Of a stretch of 64,000 bases of DNA, positions 20,464 through 31,052 are shown piece after piece. This stretch comes from Oryzias latipes. Taxonomy: Eukaryota > Chordata > Actinopteri > Beloniformes > Adrianichthyidae. The stretch lies in contig NC_019867.2 in NCBI RefSeq assembly GCF_002234675.1, positions 4,048,001-4,112,000 on the forward strand, given 5' to 3'. The number at the start of each line of letters is the position of its first letter. Position 1 is the first letter of the stretch. The translations under genes and the position numbers were made by a program. The notes below the pieces were generated by a model. The model was not told where the DNA came from. It saw nothing but the letters and a program-made list of their open reading frames with translations, and did not search any database.

Positions 20464-21176
20464 TAAGCGGGATGCTCACGATCTTTGAACTTGTGCAGAA
20501 GATGGATACCAACTTGGAGCGTATTTCTGCCCGAATTGAGGCAAGACTGGTCTAAATTGCCCACTTTTTGGATCAAATCTGCCTCGAATAGCTGTACCAG
20601 CCAAGGACACAGCCGGCAGAGCAAACAACCTGTTGGCGCCGAGAAAAATTTAATCTAATCAGACCCCCCCTCTGTGCTGAGGACTTCTGTCCTTGGCTCC
20701 AAGAAAACAAGATATTCGCTTCCAGAGTGTGAAGACCGCTGTTGTGTTGAAGGTTGATGCTGCGACCTCGGTGCCGCCCCCCCACTGTGAACACTGCCTG
20801 AGAGGCGCCGATCCGTGGCTGCCCTCGGAGTGTATCACTGAGCCCCCCCCCTAACTACCTCCCTCGTGTACTGTGTGTCGTGTGAATATGTGCTTCTGTG
20901 TTTGGACGGTGTACTTTTTTTCTTGTATCTACACATTGTAACAACAGTGTTGAGATACGACCTTTTTTCTATCACCAATGACCCAGACCCTCCCCATTGG
21001 TGACCCATCTACACCCATCCTAGTAAGGCAGCACATTTATTGCTGCAGCCTCAGCCAACTCTGAACTGTATATGTGTATCTGTTGTATGTCTGATCTTGT
21101 TCAGGTTGTACTGGAACTAATTTCGTATGTCGGTGTAAAGCTGTGCATATGACAGTAAATGAATTCTGATTCTGAT
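20464..21176 (+). repeat. Retroposon R (copy R2)
   Basis: Same element as 911-1638. It is joined directly to the right inverted repeat of the transposon (ACTGTAAGCGGGATGC). It has shorter poly-C tracts than R1 and a single-step TTCTGA tail. Confidence 0.6.
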
Positions 21177-21519
21177 TATTTACAGCACTGTAGGCTGCAC
21201 ATCATTGTCATAGTTTTTTGTTTGTGTTTAAATTATAAAGTATATTATGCTGTAAACATTTTCTTTTTATTCTGATGTATGAAAGTTACTTTATGTGTGT
21301 GAATGATAATGGTTAGAATTTCCTCGGCAGTATGAGTGCAATGTTTGCTGTTACTGTAAACCTAAGAGGCTTCCATTACCCTAAAATCCTTTTTCTTTTT
21401 TTCAGTTTTTTACAAAATTGTATTCTGTTAGCTATACAAAAACAGTACAGTGACCATTGTCAATAAAGGACTGAGCTACAACTGAAAGATGGACATGAGG
21501 GATATTTCAATGGTCCTCT
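21177..21519 (+). mobile_element. Second copy of IS630/Tc1 3' region
   Basis: Repeats the 3' region already present at 19660-19990 (TTTACAGCACTGTAGGCTGC onward), up to the L2 insertion at GGTCCTCT. A second 3' region after a complete right end shows that the cassette was rearranged by duplication. Confidence 0.65.
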
Positions 21520-22245
21520 TACCATTGAAAGTGCCAAAATCAAAAACATAGTGTCAAAGCCAGACCTGGAGATACTTATTCATGCATTTGTCTCCAGTAG
21601 GTTAGACTACTGTAACGGCCTGCTCACCGGCCTCTCCAAACGAGCTGTAAAACAGCTTCAGTACATCCAGAATGCTGCTGCTCGAGTCCTGACCAGAACC
21701 AGGAAGTATGATCACATTAGTCCTGTGCTCAGGTCTCTGCACTGGCTCCCTGTACCTCAAAGAATAGACTTCAAAGCAGCTGTGCTTGTGTACAAGTCTC
21801 TCCATGGCCGAGCACCAAAGTACATCTCTGACATGTTAGTGCCATATGAACCATCTCGTACTCTGAGGACCTCAGGGACCGGCCTCCTGTTGATTCCCAG
21901 AGTCAGAACTAAACAAGGGGAATCAGCGTTTCAATATTCTGCAGCTAAAATCTGGAACAGCCTCCCTGAAGTCGTAAGACAGGCCTCTTCTGTGTTCATG
22001 TTCAAATCTAGACTTAAAACATTTCTGTTTAGCCGTGTATATGACTGAAAAGTCCTATCTGCACTTTTCTTTCCTTTCCTTCCTTTATTTTAAATCAATT
22101 TTCAACATTTTTCTTTTCTTTTAAAGTAAATTTTACGTTGATTATTTCTATGATGTATTGTGATTTTAATGCATTTTTCTGTTTTGTGAAGCACCTTGAA
22201 TTACTTTGTGTATGAATTGTGCTATACAAATAAACTTGCCTTGCC
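21520..22245 (+). mobile_element. L2-type LINE 3' fragment
   Basis: Same insertion as 1980-2710, with the same C-terminal RT frame (21551-22048, 165 aa) differing at a few residues (HAFVSS for DAFVSS, PQRID for PQRRD). The tail TTGCC repeats and the CCTCT flanks are conserved. Confidence 0.85.
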
Positions 22246-22690
22246 TCTGCTATAGTGACAAAACATCTAATCATTTTGACTTGCAGTGCTTACACAATGC
22301 CAAAGGGATGAAGGATTTTGGGGGCACTGACTGTTTAAATGAGAAGAAAATTTAGTTTTGACACATGAGTGAATTGTTCTGGGAGAGAAATGGCTTTTCA
22401 GGTGAACCATGGTGTTGTGCCGAACCATCCACATTATTTTGGCAAAAGCACCAAGAGTGCTGAGAACGTCCGGTCTGATCAAGAAATGAGCCAAAGCAAT
22501 TGAGAAGGATCTTTGCCATTTTGGTGGCACTCACTCTTTACATGGGAAAGGAATTTAGTTTTGAAGCATGAGTGAACAGTTTTAAGAGATATATTAGATT
22601 TTGCAAGTGAGCTATTGTGTTGTGCTAAACTGTAAGACTGTTTTGCCAAATGACCTTAGAATTTTGAGAATGTAATTTCTGTTTCAAGAA
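22246..22690 (+). mobile_element. IS630/Tc1 3' arm, terminal repeat deleted
   Basis: Continues after the L2 but stops at TTTCAAGAA and jumps to GACAGCAGCCATGG, losing the final inverted repeat and the first CTCF-like motif. The short shared GAA/GAC bases suggest microhomology deletion. Confidence 0.65.
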
Positions 22691-23199
22691 GACAGCAGCC
22701 ATGGAGCATTTTCTAGTTTTCTAAATAAATTTCAACATAAAACCTTTTTCATGGTTAACAGCCATGAAAAAGAAAATAAACAGAAATGAATCAATTCTGT
22801 TTGTATGTTAGAAAATGTAATATCAATTTTTTTTAAATGCCCCAATGTTGTTCAATTTCAAGTTCCATTATTTGTCACACACCTAGGTGTGCGAAATTTG
22901 TTTCGCGCATTTGACCCATCCCCTGGGGAGTGGGGAGCTGCAGATGAGCCGCGCTTGGGAGGCAGCAGCGTTAAGGGTCTTGCCCAGCAGTTCTACATGA
23001 TCTTTTCTTGATTTGAAAAAACTTTATCAAAATCTGGATGAGATTCTTGTGTTTGCATTACTGGGACAGTACAACATGTAAATAAAAAAGACAATGTTTA
23101 GTCACTCTTCTTTTTTGTTAAATAAATTCTCATTTTATTTTCCTTTAGCCAGAGGGCCACAATGGAAGGCCAGCTCCTCAGGTCACACAAATGTAAAAT
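22691..23199. other. Intergenic, repeat-like, no gene seen
   Basis: Colinear with 3255-3700, including the dispersed-repeat-like GC-rich island near 22915-22990. No exon recognised. Confidence 0.45.
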
Positions 23200-23505
23200 T
23201 TAGACTTTTTGATCATCTATCTGTCAAAATCTGCACCAAAACACCCAAACAGTGAGTAAAACAGTAAATGTTCTACATCTAAGAGCTAAAAACCACTTCA
23301 GTTGGTGTGTTGAAGGTTTGTTTGGGTGACGTTTGGCTTCTTTTCTTTCAGTATGATCCATTTCAAGTTTTGGGCTGTCAAGACAGACTTTCATTGACTC
23401 TAATAACTTCTGATGCACAGAACAGCTTGTGATTGACTCAGTCCACATTATTACACTTCCACCACTGTGTTTTACTGATAGAAATTCAAACATTAACAGG
23501 CCAGC
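23200..23505 (-). pseudogene. Decayed Tc1-type transposase fragment
   Basis: Minus-strand frame with SVKHSGGSVIMW, matching the Tc1 block VKHGGGSVMVWG, followed by degenerate sequence. Base insertions relative to 39670-39972 (GTTTGGGTGACG versus GTTGGTGACG, TTTTGGGC versus TTTTGGC) change the frame and look like sequencing errors. Confidence 0.5.
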
Positions 23506-24149
23506 ACAAGCTTCTTGTTAAGAATCTAATACTGAAAGCTGTTAAAACCTTCCTGCATCTGGATGTGATATATTTTGCCAGCATAATTTTACAATGTTTA
23601 ATCATCTGCCACTTTTCAGCTTGTGTTGTTCCAGTGTTCAACCTTCTGTGTTTGTCTTAGCATCATTCTTGGTATGCAAACGCTTCACCCTAAAGAGGAA
23701 TTATCAGTAAAATATGTGAGAAACTAAGAAAGAGTTCAGCTTATTATATAAAATCCCATAAAAAATTAACATTAACTTTACCTGGATTAAATAATTTTTA
23801 ATGAATACAATCAGGAACTTTAAATGAGAAATCTCTATCCTCTTGAATGCAGTACATTGAGCTACCACTAGAGGGCATCAGACAGCAATCCTTTGACTGC
23901 AGTTATGGATCTTTTTCGATTTTTTCAAAATAACCGTCATCATTAGATTTTTTGGATGTTTAAGAGAGCCGAAAATAATTTATTCTTTTTTTAAGCAATT
24001 TTGGGAAAACAAGGCAGAAAAAAATGGTATAACTTCCCACATTGCAGATGATAATTTTATCACCAATCTAAAAGAAATTTCACTAAACATTTGTAAATAT
24101 TACCAACATTTATGTTCTTTAAATAAAGTTTTTCTTTAATGTTATAAAA
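23506..24149. other. Intergenic spacer
   Basis: Colinear with 4011-4690. It holds CCACTAGAGGGCAT (23865-23878), a diverged form of the CTCF-like motif. No gene seen. Confidence 0.45.
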
Positions 24150-24617
24150 GCCTTCATCCCTCAAATTCATTTAGATTTCAGAAGAGAAATTGATAAAGAC
24201 ATGAATATTTTAGAACTTGATCATGTTATCCATAGACTAAAGGGAAATCTCCTGGTCAGGCTGGTCTGACTTCAAACTTCTGCAGGTTTTTCTGGAAAGC
24301 TCTTAGAGAGTTCCTATTTGAAGCTTTAAAGAAATGTTTGCTGAATAAAACACTTTTGAAAACAATGAAAAAGAATGATAATATTAATACCAAAACCAAA
24401 CAAAGACAAATATCTTATTAACAACTTAAGTCCAATAACTTTATTAAATGTTGATTATAAATGATTCACTCACGTTTTAGCTAACAGACTGAAAAAGTGG
24501 TTCAACAGTCAGTTGTAATAAGTGAAACTCAATCTGGTTTCCTTCCAGTTAATCCACAATAACATTTGTTTAGTCCGAGATTTATTAGATTATGGAAGAT
24601 TAATTGAAGACAATTTT
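24150..24617 (+). pseudogene. Decayed L1-like RT fragment, right end deleted
   Basis: Same fragment as 4740-5198 with extra frame breaks. It stops at GAAGACAA and passes through an A/T run into TTTTAGCCTTCACCG, which corresponds to about 7298 in copy A. The deletion removed the two N-terminal ERAP1-like exons and the decayed exon. Confidence 0.6.
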
Positions 24618-24896
24618 TAAAAAAATTTCAAATTTTTAGCCTTCACCGTATTCATTAAATCTGATTTAAAGTTACAATGTGAAGCTTCTCAGCGCGTTTG
24701 ATGCATTTTGATCTTGAGGGATGTGGACTGATCGGCAGAAGTGGTATTCGGGGGATGAGCTGGATGTCAGGGCCATCATGGACACCTGGACGCTGCAGGA
24801 GGGCTTCCCGCTGGTCACCGTGGAGGTCAAAGGGCGGGAGGTCAGGGTGAGTCAGGAGCGGTTCCTTAGGACGGACAACCCCTCCCTCACTGAAGG

Positions 24897-25646
24897 GTAA
24901 TAAACCCATACGTCACTCCTCAATACATCCCTTTTCCTTTTTTTATTTCCTAAAGCCATAACAACAGCAGCTATAAAAGTAGAAACATTCTGGCCCACAT
25001 AGCTAATATTTTCCCTGCATGTGACCGTTTTTTCTTTGAATGATTAAAAATGAAAAATCAAAAATTGTCAGGGAAATCCTCACAGCATGAGTGAAAAAGG
25101 CCATCTGTCAATCATTTCTGCTGGAGCTAAAATGAAGGAGAGCAGACGTGAGGAAGCTCAAGTGCAGATCTGTAACCTCGGCAGGAGCTCTGAACTGGAA
25201 AATTGAACAAGATTGGAAGAGACGTTCAGAAAAACATCAGAAAATGGACTGAAACACTGTGAGGCTGTAAACGATCAGATTTCTTTTCAATTTCATGTAA
25301 ATTTTCCACATTCCAAAGTACCGCAGTAGGATTTCTCAAACCATTGTTTTGGCGGTGTCACATAGTGCATCTGTTCACCTGCAGGATGTTTTTTCCTGGT
25401 TTGTTTGTGTGAATCAAAATTGGAGTTATGCACAAATCAGAAAAGGAGCAAAAACTTTTTTTTTTTATTCGTGTGAATAAATCCTCATATTCAACAGTAT
25501 TTCATATCCTGTCGTTAAAATTATTAGCCAGTGTATTATCATAGTACCTCATGGTATTTCCTCACATAATGTGTATAAAAGCATGCAGTGTTGCATGAAA
25601 CCACAATAGCAAAATAGCTTTCATGAGTTAGAATAAAAAGAGAGAA
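24897..25646. other. Intron of remnant B with deletion filler
   Basis: Colinear with copy A to about 25389 (GCAGGATGTT). Then come about 220 bp (25390-25610) with no counterpart in copies A or D, and then sequence equal to about 11983 onward. The unique part may be intron sequence lost from the long copies or filler at the deletion. Confidence 0.5.
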
Positions 25647-25839
25647 GTGTTTATGGTTTGCCTGATTTTCTGGTAGCAGGACACCTCGGTTAGAATCCCG
25701 CCCCTGACCCCTTTCTGTGTGGAGTTTGCATCTTCTTCTAGTGCACGTATCTCTGATTAGTGCCTCTAAATTAGAAAACTAGAATGGCCTCCAGCAATCC
25801 AGTCCTAGCCAGGATGGAACAGGATAATCAACGGATGGG
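25647..25839 (+). repeat. Old tRNA-type SINE fragment
   Basis: Same SINE as 12024-12213, with B-box-like GGTTAGAATCCCGCC and TTTCTGTGTGGAGTTTGCAT. Confidence 0.6.
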
Positions 25840-26293
25840 CTAAACCTAAAAACCAACTCAGTGCTGCTGTTTTCTCCAAAGAGGAGGTCAAGTTTGGAGT
25901 TAAATTCAATGCATTAACATTTCTTCTGTGTTTAACTGCAGGTTTGACCTGGGATCCAGCACTATATCCCACTTGGTAGCCGGAGTAACCAACCAGTACT
26001 CCACCAGAGAGATGCTTCACCGAGGTCAGAGATCATTTCAGGCCACTTTTGCTAGAGGACCTGGCAGATCTAATACTTTTGTGTTGGTGTGTTTTTGTTT
26101 ATTGCTGTGCTCTTGCGTTCAGATACGAAGCTTCTTCGACTCCCTGACAGAGGAGGCGGGTTCTCAGATGAGGTGCATCCAGCAGAGCTACGAGACCATC
26201 GAGGACAACATCCGCTGGATGGACAGGAACCTTCCTCTGCTGCAGGCCTGGCTGAACAAACATGGCAGCAGAAACCACCATCAGGAGTTATGA

Positions 26294-27362
26294 GGGGGGG
26301 TTAAGGGGTCACAGAAGCCAAAACAGAAGCAGGTCGATGATAGAATTTCTATATTTTTACTTGATGAAAAAGGTTTTACCTGATGTATTTTTTTTGAACG
26401 GGAACTAAAGTATGAAAATTAATTTATGCCAATGGAAAGGTTTAGGGGTTTTGACAAATTTAAAAAGGAATTATTGCATAATTTAAATACATTTTAAGTG
26501 CATACGATTGTAGCTTAATTGGATTAAAGATTTTAATTTTTTGTGATGTATTTTAGGCACAAATTTGGGACCTGGACACTTTTTCTAAGATTGATCCTGA
26601 TGTGTTTCTGTGGGTTTGTGTTAACGGTAGGTTTTGCTGTGGGGGGTTATGTTCAACAGCACTGACGTCTGAATTTCTGTGATTTTTGTTTTTATTGCAC
26701 TATTTTTTTAATGCTACAAAAATTGTAAATAAAAAAAAGACTTTATTCAAAGCAGATAATTGATATTTCTGAAATATTCAGTATCAGATCATGTTTGTGA
26801 TCAGTTTATCAAAGATAAAGTTTCAAACTTGATTGAAAATATTATAATTACGTTTTAGTTAGATTTTAAATGAGATACTACCTTAAGTTGAAGTAAAAAT
26901 AGTTTATAATTGCAGAAAATGATGTAAAAATGTATTATTTATAGTCATAAAGCTTTATCAAAATGTCCTAAGTTCCCTCATGAGTTAAAAAAAGACATCA
27001 AAGATAAACATTTTCTTTAAATTATAAAAATAAAACATTGTTTTATATTGGATTAAGGAAAAACATAAAACTATGACAGGTTTTTTTTAGGATTTATTTT
27101 TCTGTGTGTTTTCAGTTTTTAGTTTTCTAATTTTGGGTTTTTTGTTACCTGTAGGCCATAATCAACAAACCTAAAAGTAATAAAGACTTGATTGATTCAA
27201 AACTGTGTGTATTATTTTTTATTAAATCAACGTTTCTCTTTTTAAATTCACTAAATGAAATTGTTTTTAAATGTATTTGCTCCATCTTATCTGAAAGTGT
27301 GAATAACATTTTTATATATTTGCAGATCATATATATTGTAGAAAATGTATGTTTTAATATCT
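26294..27362. other. Downstream spacer of remnant B
   Basis: Colinear with 12668-13684, but it keeps the approximately 54-bp segment (CCCTCATGAGTTAAAAAAAG ...) missing from copy A. No gene seen. Confidence 0.45.
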
Positions 27363-27440
27363 TATTCTTTATTATGTTACAGCTTTATCCTTAGTGTGAA
27401 GTATTCTTTATTATGTTACAGCTTTATCCTTAGTGTGAAG
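27363..27440 (+). repeat. 39-bp perfect tandem duplication
   Basis: Same pair of 39-bp repeats as 13685-13762. Confidence 0.88.
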
Positions 27441-27720
27441 TGAACTTATTTTGAACTATCCAGATTTATGTGGTCGTGTGACATTCCTTTTTGCTTTATG
27501 GTTGCAGCATCCTGTGAAGAAGCAGGATGTTCTTTGTGCAAACTTAGGTGTTTTTCATAGGTGCAATAAATATGCCATGGGCGATATCCGTACCATCTGG
27601 GTTGAAGATTCTTCCCCTGAAAGTGTGAAGATTCGTGTTCTCATGTGGAGGTTGGAGATGACCTTTGCTCTGGACACCGGTAAAAGGAACCTTGAGTTGT
27701 CCAGGAATGATTTACTCTGA

Positions 27721-27915
27721 CCAGATGGGGACTCTTTTGATCATCGGACCGTGTGCGCCGGTCAAACGGGCCCCCGGGAGGTGGAGCGGATCCGAAGCTG
27801 GCAATCGTCAGCTATTGGCCAGAGGAAGCAGGCGGGCTATCAGCTGACGAATCAGAGCGACCAGGGGCGGAGATCCAGCGACCATGATCTTTCCGGAAGA
27901 CGGAGATTCAAACAC
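27721..27915 (+). promoter_or_regulatory. GC-rich block upstream of TRIM-beta
   Basis: Counterpart of 14041-14235 with the same inverted CCAAT, GC box and ETS-like site. It has the beta-type variants GAAGCTGGCAATC and GACCATGATC. Confidence 0.4.
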
Positions 27916-30039
27916 ATCTTAAAAAGACTGGTTTTAAAGTTTTCCATTGTTCTTAGGAAAATCTACGAGTACTTCGCATGTAACTTCAAACTTGTGCGTC
28001 AGTAGATCTTTACTTGAGAATCCAGATATATCTGCATTAATGTTTTAATCTGTGCTTTAGAACTATTGTCAGGGAAATAAACTCCGTGTATTTTTAAACC
28101 GGTTGAATCCTTGTTTGTTTTACCACTCTCGACTATCGAACACGCATGGATGAAAGAACTGAAAAACGGACGATTTCTTTCCTACAATTTATATAGATAT
28201 ACCGGTATATTTGCAATATCTTTTAACTGTTTATTGGTGTTTGTTTCATATTTCCAGTTTCACTGGCATTGGAAAGCTGGTTATCAGAAAGAAGACTCCA
28301 TCATCTTATTTGCTGCATGTTTTCCTTTGAATAAATAAATAAATATACAAATATACAAAAAAAATATACAAAAGGTCAGTTTGTACCATAACCCAAAAGT
28401 GCCTTGAATTCACTCGGCACAAACTGATCACAATTTACACACATTTCACTGAAATCACATTTGGCCCCCATGACAATGTACAGAGCGTACTGAAAGTCAA
28501 AAAGTACATGTTGATATATAGAATACATTTCACATATTGGAATGTCACCTATGCATAATACCATGTATTATCCCGCCCGTCTCTGTTGCTGTATGATTGT
28601 TTGTCTGCACATTCCTTGTACTTCCCCCCCCCCCCCTTCTTCAATCTAAATTTATCTTTGAGAATATTTTTTTTAAAATAATTTATACAGTGTTTAATTC
28701 CAACTGGTTAAAAGGGCACATAGTAGTCAAAACTTAAGTATCCTGTAGGTCTATGACATAAATCCAACTTACATCTGGTTTAGGCTGTCATCTTAGAACA
28801 TTTAAAAATGACTTGCTTTTTAAAAATTACTTTAAGTTTTTGTTCATAAAAAACGTATTTAAAAAAATAACGTAAAATCAAGTAATCCTCAGTTACCATG
28901 GAAACACCAACATCTCCCTGTAAACACAGAAGATTACTGAATAGTGGGTTTTCTGTCATTATAACTGTGAAAATAGGTTTGAGTTAAATAATATGAAAGA
29001 ATTTAATGCTGCAATATTTCCAGCCACTAATACAAATAGCCACTCGTACAATCTACTCTAAAATAATGTTAATCTACAGCTTCTCTCCTCAGAGATTAAT
29101 GGACAAACACCTTCACATGTTTTCTGTTGCTCAAAGAGCTGCTTCCTATATTCTCAAATGGAAATGCAATCATAAAATATTAGAACAAAGAGTAAAGGAG
29201 AGAACAACAGGAAATCAGATTTCCTGTTGTTCTAAAAAAAAACATGAAAACTTAAAATTACAAGATTTTAAAGGATTATTAGGAATTATGTTTTAAAGAA
29301 AACTGTTGTACTTTTTGTGAAAAAGGTATTACAATATTGAGAGTTTGTTTGTTGAAAATGTATTTATGCTAAAAGCCTCTTCAAAGATTTTTATTTCTGA
29401 CTTTCATCTAAATTTCCAGTCCCTTTTATACTAGATCAAACTATTTTTAAAAAACTGTTGATACTTTATCAGATTAAGCTTTCAATGATTTACAGATGTT
29501 GATAAATTTTCATATTAAAAAACAAATATTTTAAAATCAAACCACTTATGAAGACATAAAATATTACTTTTTTTCTGAGTCACAAGAATTCATGAAACAC
29601 AAATCCCCCAAAAACTCTTTAAATGTGTAGAAGTGTTTATAAACAAGATAAAAAGCTGGAATTTTTCTTCACATTAGTTAGTGTACATATTTGTTAGTGT
29701 GACAGTTGTCTTCATGTTTATTTTATTTAAAAATGTGTTGTTTGATACACAGTTTTTGAAGAGGTGAAAAACAATGTAAACATTTAGACTGCATGAACTG
29801 TTTTTAAATAAAGATTTAACACTTTGAAACATGACGAAGACAAAAAAAACTTGACTCCACCTTTGGTGAGAATGAAGAAATGACATCTGAGGAAACGGAA
29901 AGTTAAATGACTTTGCTGAACTGAACTCAGACGCCACTGAAGGTCTTTAAATCTCTGCAGGAAAAACAAAGATTTGTGGAATATTTTCATCCTGAACTTC
30001 AAGACAGAAGCTGGTGAGTCTGAAAGACTTTGGTCAGAA
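27916..30039. other. Spacer upstream of gap-truncated TRIM-beta
   Basis: Colinear with 44379-46506. It contains the perfect hairpin at 29201-29233 (spacer CAG) and no gene. Small homopolymer length differences from the 44-46 kb stretch are frequent. Confidence 0.5.
29201..29233. repeat. Perfect 15-bp inverted repeat (hairpin)
   Basis: Same arms as 15505-15537, with spacer CAG instead of CAA. Confidence 0.85.
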
Positions 30040-30052
30040 ATGGCTGAGAGAG
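30040..30052 (+). CDS. TRIM-beta 5' end, cut by assembly gap
   Basis: Only the start codon and the next three complete codons (MAER) are present before the N run. Upstream bases (TTGGTCAGAAATGG) match the beta-type gene at 46507, not the alpha type (TTGGTTAGAAATGG). The body is hidden or absent. It is best explained as the same gene as 46507-47925 seen at a contig end. Confidence 0.7.
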
Positions 30053-31052
30053 NNNNNNNNNNNNNNNNNNNNNNNNNNNNNNNNNNNNNNNNNNNNNNNN
30101 NNNNNNNNNNNNNNNNNNNNNNNNNNNNNNNNNNNNNNNNNNNNNNNNNNNNNNNNNNNNNNNNNNNNNNNNNNNNNNNNNNNNNNNNNNNNNNNNNNNN
30201 NNNNNNNNNNNNNNNNNNNNNNNNNNNNNNNNNNNNNNNNNNNNNNNNNNNNNNNNNNNNNNNNNNNNNNNNNNNNNNNNNNNNNNNNNNNNNNNNNNNN
30301 NNNNNNNNNNNNNNNNNNNNNNNNNNNNNNNNNNNNNNNNNNNNNNNNNNNNNNNNNNNNNNNNNNNNNNNNNNNNNNNNNNNNNNNNNNNNNNNNNNNN
30401 NNNNNNNNNNNNNNNNNNNNNNNNNNNNNNNNNNNNNNNNNNNNNNNNNNNNNNNNNNNNNNNNNNNNNNNNNNNNNNNNNNNNNNNNNNNNNNNNNNNN
30501 NNNNNNNNNNNNNNNNNNNNNNNNNNNNNNNNNNNNNNNNNNNNNNNNNNNNNNNNNNNNNNNNNNNNNNNNNNNNNNNNNNNNNNNNNNNNNNNNNNNN
30601 NNNNNNNNNNNNNNNNNNNNNNNNNNNNNNNNNNNNNNNNNNNNNNNNNNNNNNNNNNNNNNNNNNNNNNNNNNNNNNNNNNNNNNNNNNNNNNNNNNNN
30701 NNNNNNNNNNNNNNNNNNNNNNNNNNNNNNNNNNNNNNNNNNNNNNNNNNNNNNNNNNNNNNNNNNNNNNNNNNNNNNNNNNNNNNNNNNNNNNNNNNNN
30801 NNNNNNNNNNNNNNNNNNNNNNNNNNNNNNNNNNNNNNNNNNNNNNNNNNNNNNNNNNNNNNNNNNNNNNNNNNNNNNNNNNNNNNNNNNNNNNNNNNNN
30901 NNNNNNNNNNNNNNNNNNNNNNNNNNNNNNNNNNNNNNNNNNNNNNNNNNNNNNNNNNNNNNNNNNNNNNNNNNNNNNNNNNNNNNNNNNNNNNNNNNNN
31001 NNNNNNNNNNNNNNNNNNNNNNNNNNNNNNNNNNNNNNNNNNNNNNNNNNNN
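30053..31052. other. Assembly gap of exactly 1000 N
   Basis: A round-number run of N is a scaffold placeholder rather than measured sequence. Left of it the DNA equals 46519 leftward; right of it the DNA equals 14588 rightward. Open frames spanning it are meaningless. Confidence 0.98.

Larger units (their letters stand above)
24739..26293 (+). pseudogene. erap1: ERAP1-like remnant, three exons, copy B
   Basis: Only three exons remain: 24739-24896 ([20 protein letters not shown]), 25942-26024 ([20 protein letters not shown]) and 26123-26293 ([20 protein letters not shown] to stop). The N-terminal exons and the seven internal exons from FLWQIPLTY to the MMEQ exon are deleted. The second exon has one extra C (CTTCACCGAG for CTTCACGAG) that shifts the frame. 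Copies A, C and D lack it, and this stretch is rich in single-base indels, so it may be a sequencing error. A C-to-G change at about 24847 makes GGTGAGT inside the first exon, a potential new splice donor. No functional protein is expected. Confidence 0.85.
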
